From positions 1-17,014 of the forward strand of contig JAZDEY010000008.1 of NCBI GenBank assembly GCA_043808325.1: a stretch of DNA of 17,014 nt, in the 5' to 3' direction. Source of the stretch: JAZDEY01 sp043808325 [NCBI: Candidatus Eiseniibacteriota bacterium]. Its GTDB lineage: Bacteria; Arandabacterota; Arandabacteria; Arandabacterales. This document shows positions 15,790 to 17,014 of the stretch, piece by piece. The notes below the pieces were generated by a model, which saw only the letters and a list, made by a program, of their open reading frames with translations, was not told the origin of the DNA and made no database searches. The position numbers and the translations under genes are program-made. Every line of letters starts with the position of its first letter. Position 1 is the stretch's first letter.

Positions 15790-16080
15790 TTAACGCAGGA
15801 GTATCGCTTGGCTCGTCTTGCTCCCGCCGTTCCAAGTGAGGCGGCAGAAGTAGGTGCCGCTGGCGACGGGTCGGCCCGACGAGTCTCTGCCGTCCCAGGC
15901 GGCGCGATTGACGCCAGGCCCCCTTTCACCATCCACAATCCGTCTGAGTAGGCGACCGCGAGAGTCGTAGATACTTAGGGTCACGCGCGTCGGACTCGAC
16001 CCGGTCGGGATAGCAAACGTGATCTCGGTCTCAGATCCGAACGGGTTGGGAGCAGGAAATCCCAGGGACAGGGCTGAGAA
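15790..16080 (-). pseudogene. C-terminal fragment of a secreted protein (FlgD/T9SS-like sorting domain), 5' end removed by an IS
   Basis: The open frame encodes about 96 residues of C-terminal sorting domain: LGFPAPNPFGSETEITFAIP, then RVTLSIYDSRGRLLRRI, WDGRDSSGRPVASGTYFCRL and terminal AILLR. This is the same class of domain as at the end of the M64-type protein. The frame begins abruptly at a stop codon (TGA, 16081-16083) where IS sequence starts, with no start codon or ribosome site, so it is the severed 3' end of a larger gene. The rest may lie beyond the IS to the right of the window, or be lost. The identity of the protein cannot be known from this domain. Confidence 0.8.
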
Positions 16081-17014
16081 TCAGCTTCCCCCCGTTGGTT
16101 GGACAGTTTCTGGGGTAGAATAAGCTAATGTTTGGTCGCTCGTCCACCTCCTTGTTCTGACTCCTTGGCGCCCCCGGAGTGGCGGACACGCCACCCGAAT
16201 TCTGACCATCGGCACCTTCTTTGAGCCTCCTGCGACCACCGTCGACAGAAACGGCCCTCCAGGTTCGCCCAGGAACAACGATCTCAACTCGCCCCACATC
16301 CAGACATCCCCGCTCGAAGACCTCTACGCGCCCAGGTACACGGCTTGCGGTGTCTGCTTGTCCAACGATTGGTGACGGCGTTCCGTGTTGTAGAAACGGA
16401 AGTAGCGCGCCAGTCCCGCCCTTGCCACGATCCCGTCGGTGTAGTCCCGCAAGTAGACTTCCTCGTACTTCACCGTCCTCCACAGCCGCTCCACGAAAAT
16501 GTTGTCCATCACCCGGCCACGACCGTCCATGCTCACCCGCACACCCGTGGCCTCCAGACGACCCGTGAACTCCTCGGCAGTAAACTGTGCTCCCTGGTCC
16601 GTGTTGAAGATCCCCGGCCGCCCCCTGCCCAGCGCTTGATTCAATGCCGCCAGACAGAAGGCGCTCTCCAGGGAGTTCGATAACTCCCAGGCCAAGACAT
16701 ACCGACTGAACCAGTCCATCACCGCCACCAAATACAAGAAACCGCGACGCATTGGAACGTACGTGATGTCGGCGCACCACACCTCGTCCGGAGCCCTTAT
16801 AGCCAGGCCCCGCAGCAGATACGGATACACCCGGTGCTCCGGATGCGGTCGGCTCGTGTGAGGACCCGGTACTACTGCCTGAAGCCCCATCACCTGCATC
16901 AGACGCGCTACTCGCTTCTCGTTCACCGGCCAACCCAGGTCCCGCAGCCAATCGGTCATGCGTGGAGAGCCATAGAAGGGCCGCCTCAAGTACAATTCGT
17001 CGATCCGGCGCATC
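16081..17014 (-). mobile_element. Second IS3-family insertion sequence, partial (runs off the right edge)
   Basis: The left edge is at about 16081-16086, where GCTTCCCCCCGTTGGTTGGA begins, and the transposase reads leftward. Between the transposase stop and the edge lie about 240 non-coding bases. The terminal sequence TTTCTGGGGTAGAATAAGCT recurs inverted at 10141-10188. This element is not the same subgroup as the IS at 11722: the transposases and ends differ. A GCTGA/TCAGC inverted repeat (16073-16085) straddles the junction. Confidence 0.8.
16324..17014 (-). CDS. IS3-family transposase OrfB, 5' end outside the window
   Basis: At least 229 residues of the integrase-core transposase are present. 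HTH_21-like PFYGSPRMTDWLRDLG (from about residue 12 of the visible part) precedes the catalytic core: WCADITYVPM with the first Asp, IFNTDQGAQFTAEEF with the second, and NIFVERLWR with the Glu, spaced 35 residues (DD35E). The C-terminus is YNTERRHQSLDKQTPQAVYL, typical of the family. The visible part is uninterrupted, so this copy may be functional. The Met at 17013 is internal by family length, since about 40 more residues are expected upstream. Confidence 0.9.
   Translation of the reverse strand, partial: MRRIDELYLRRPFYGSPRMTDWLRDLGWPVNEKRVARLMQVMGLQAVVPGPHTSRPHPEHRVYPYLLRGLAIRAPDEVWCADITYVPMRRGFLYLVAVMDWFSRYVLAWELSNSLESAFCLAALNQALGRGRPGIFNTDQGAQFTAEEFTGRLEATGVRVSMDGRGRVMDNIFVERLWRTVKYEEVYLRDYTDGIVARAGLARYFRFYNTERRHQSLDKQTPQAVYLGA

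Noticed and set aside
16031-16951. 306-residue minus-strand open frame over the second IS
   Set aside because: It is a shadow frame of the transposase, with Gly/Ser-rich low-complexity translation and no domain signal; the other frame carries DD35E.
1-17014. CRISPR arrays, tRNA or rRNA genes, phage genes, integron integrase
   Set aside because: No regularly spaced short repeats, no cloverleaf or rRNA core sequences, no phage structural genes and no tyrosine-recombinase frame were found on reading both strands.

Overview
The window looks like chromosomal DNA of an uncultured Gram-negative bacterium, possibly from the FCB-type or allied candidate phyla (Eisenbacteria, Krumholzibacteriota and Latescibacterota are examples). 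This is inference. The supports are an outer-membrane beta-barrel protein ending in Phe, a secreted M64-type peptidase with a C-terminal FlgD/type-9-sorting-like beta domain, a remnant of a second such domain, and strong AGGAGG-type ribosome binding sites on several genes. Most of the DNA is moderately GC-rich. One gene (10261-11658) is strikingly AT-rich.

Left half (1-10 kb): a + strand signalling phosphatase (two PDZ domains, about eight membrane segments, GAF, PP2C/SpoIIE domain); a - strand gene fusing an M1-like gluzincin domain to an Omp85-like outer-membrane barrel; a + strand small secreted protein with its own promoter and terminator; and a - strand secreted M64-type metallopeptidase. 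Gaps between them hold two families of dispersed intergenic repeat: R2 (about 208 bp, at 3425 and 7736) and R1 (about 135 bp, at 6748 and 15657). No two neighbours form an operon; each gene appears to be transcribed alone.

Right half (10.1-17 kb) is rich in mobile elements. An AT-rich multispanning GT-C-like membrane protein gene is followed at its stop codon by a well-formed integron attC site (11653-11724), so it is best read as an integron gene cassette outside any visible integron; no integrase is present. An IS3-family element (11722-13045), with its transposase broken by an in-frame stop, begins exactly in the attC R' box. Next is a membrane-anchored alkaline-phosphatase-superfamily hydrolase (13106-15430, -). 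A C-terminal sorting-domain fragment (15790-16080, -) is cut off by a second, different IS3-family element that runs off the right edge. The terminal sequence of that second IS recurs in inverted orientation at 10141-10188, so about 5.9 kb containing the cassette lies between two outward-facing IS ends.

The most interesting items are the solitary integron cassette with an IS at its recombination core, the M1-like/Omp85 fusion with a changed GAMEN motif, and the two dispersed repeat families. No tRNA, rRNA, CRISPR or phage genes were seen.
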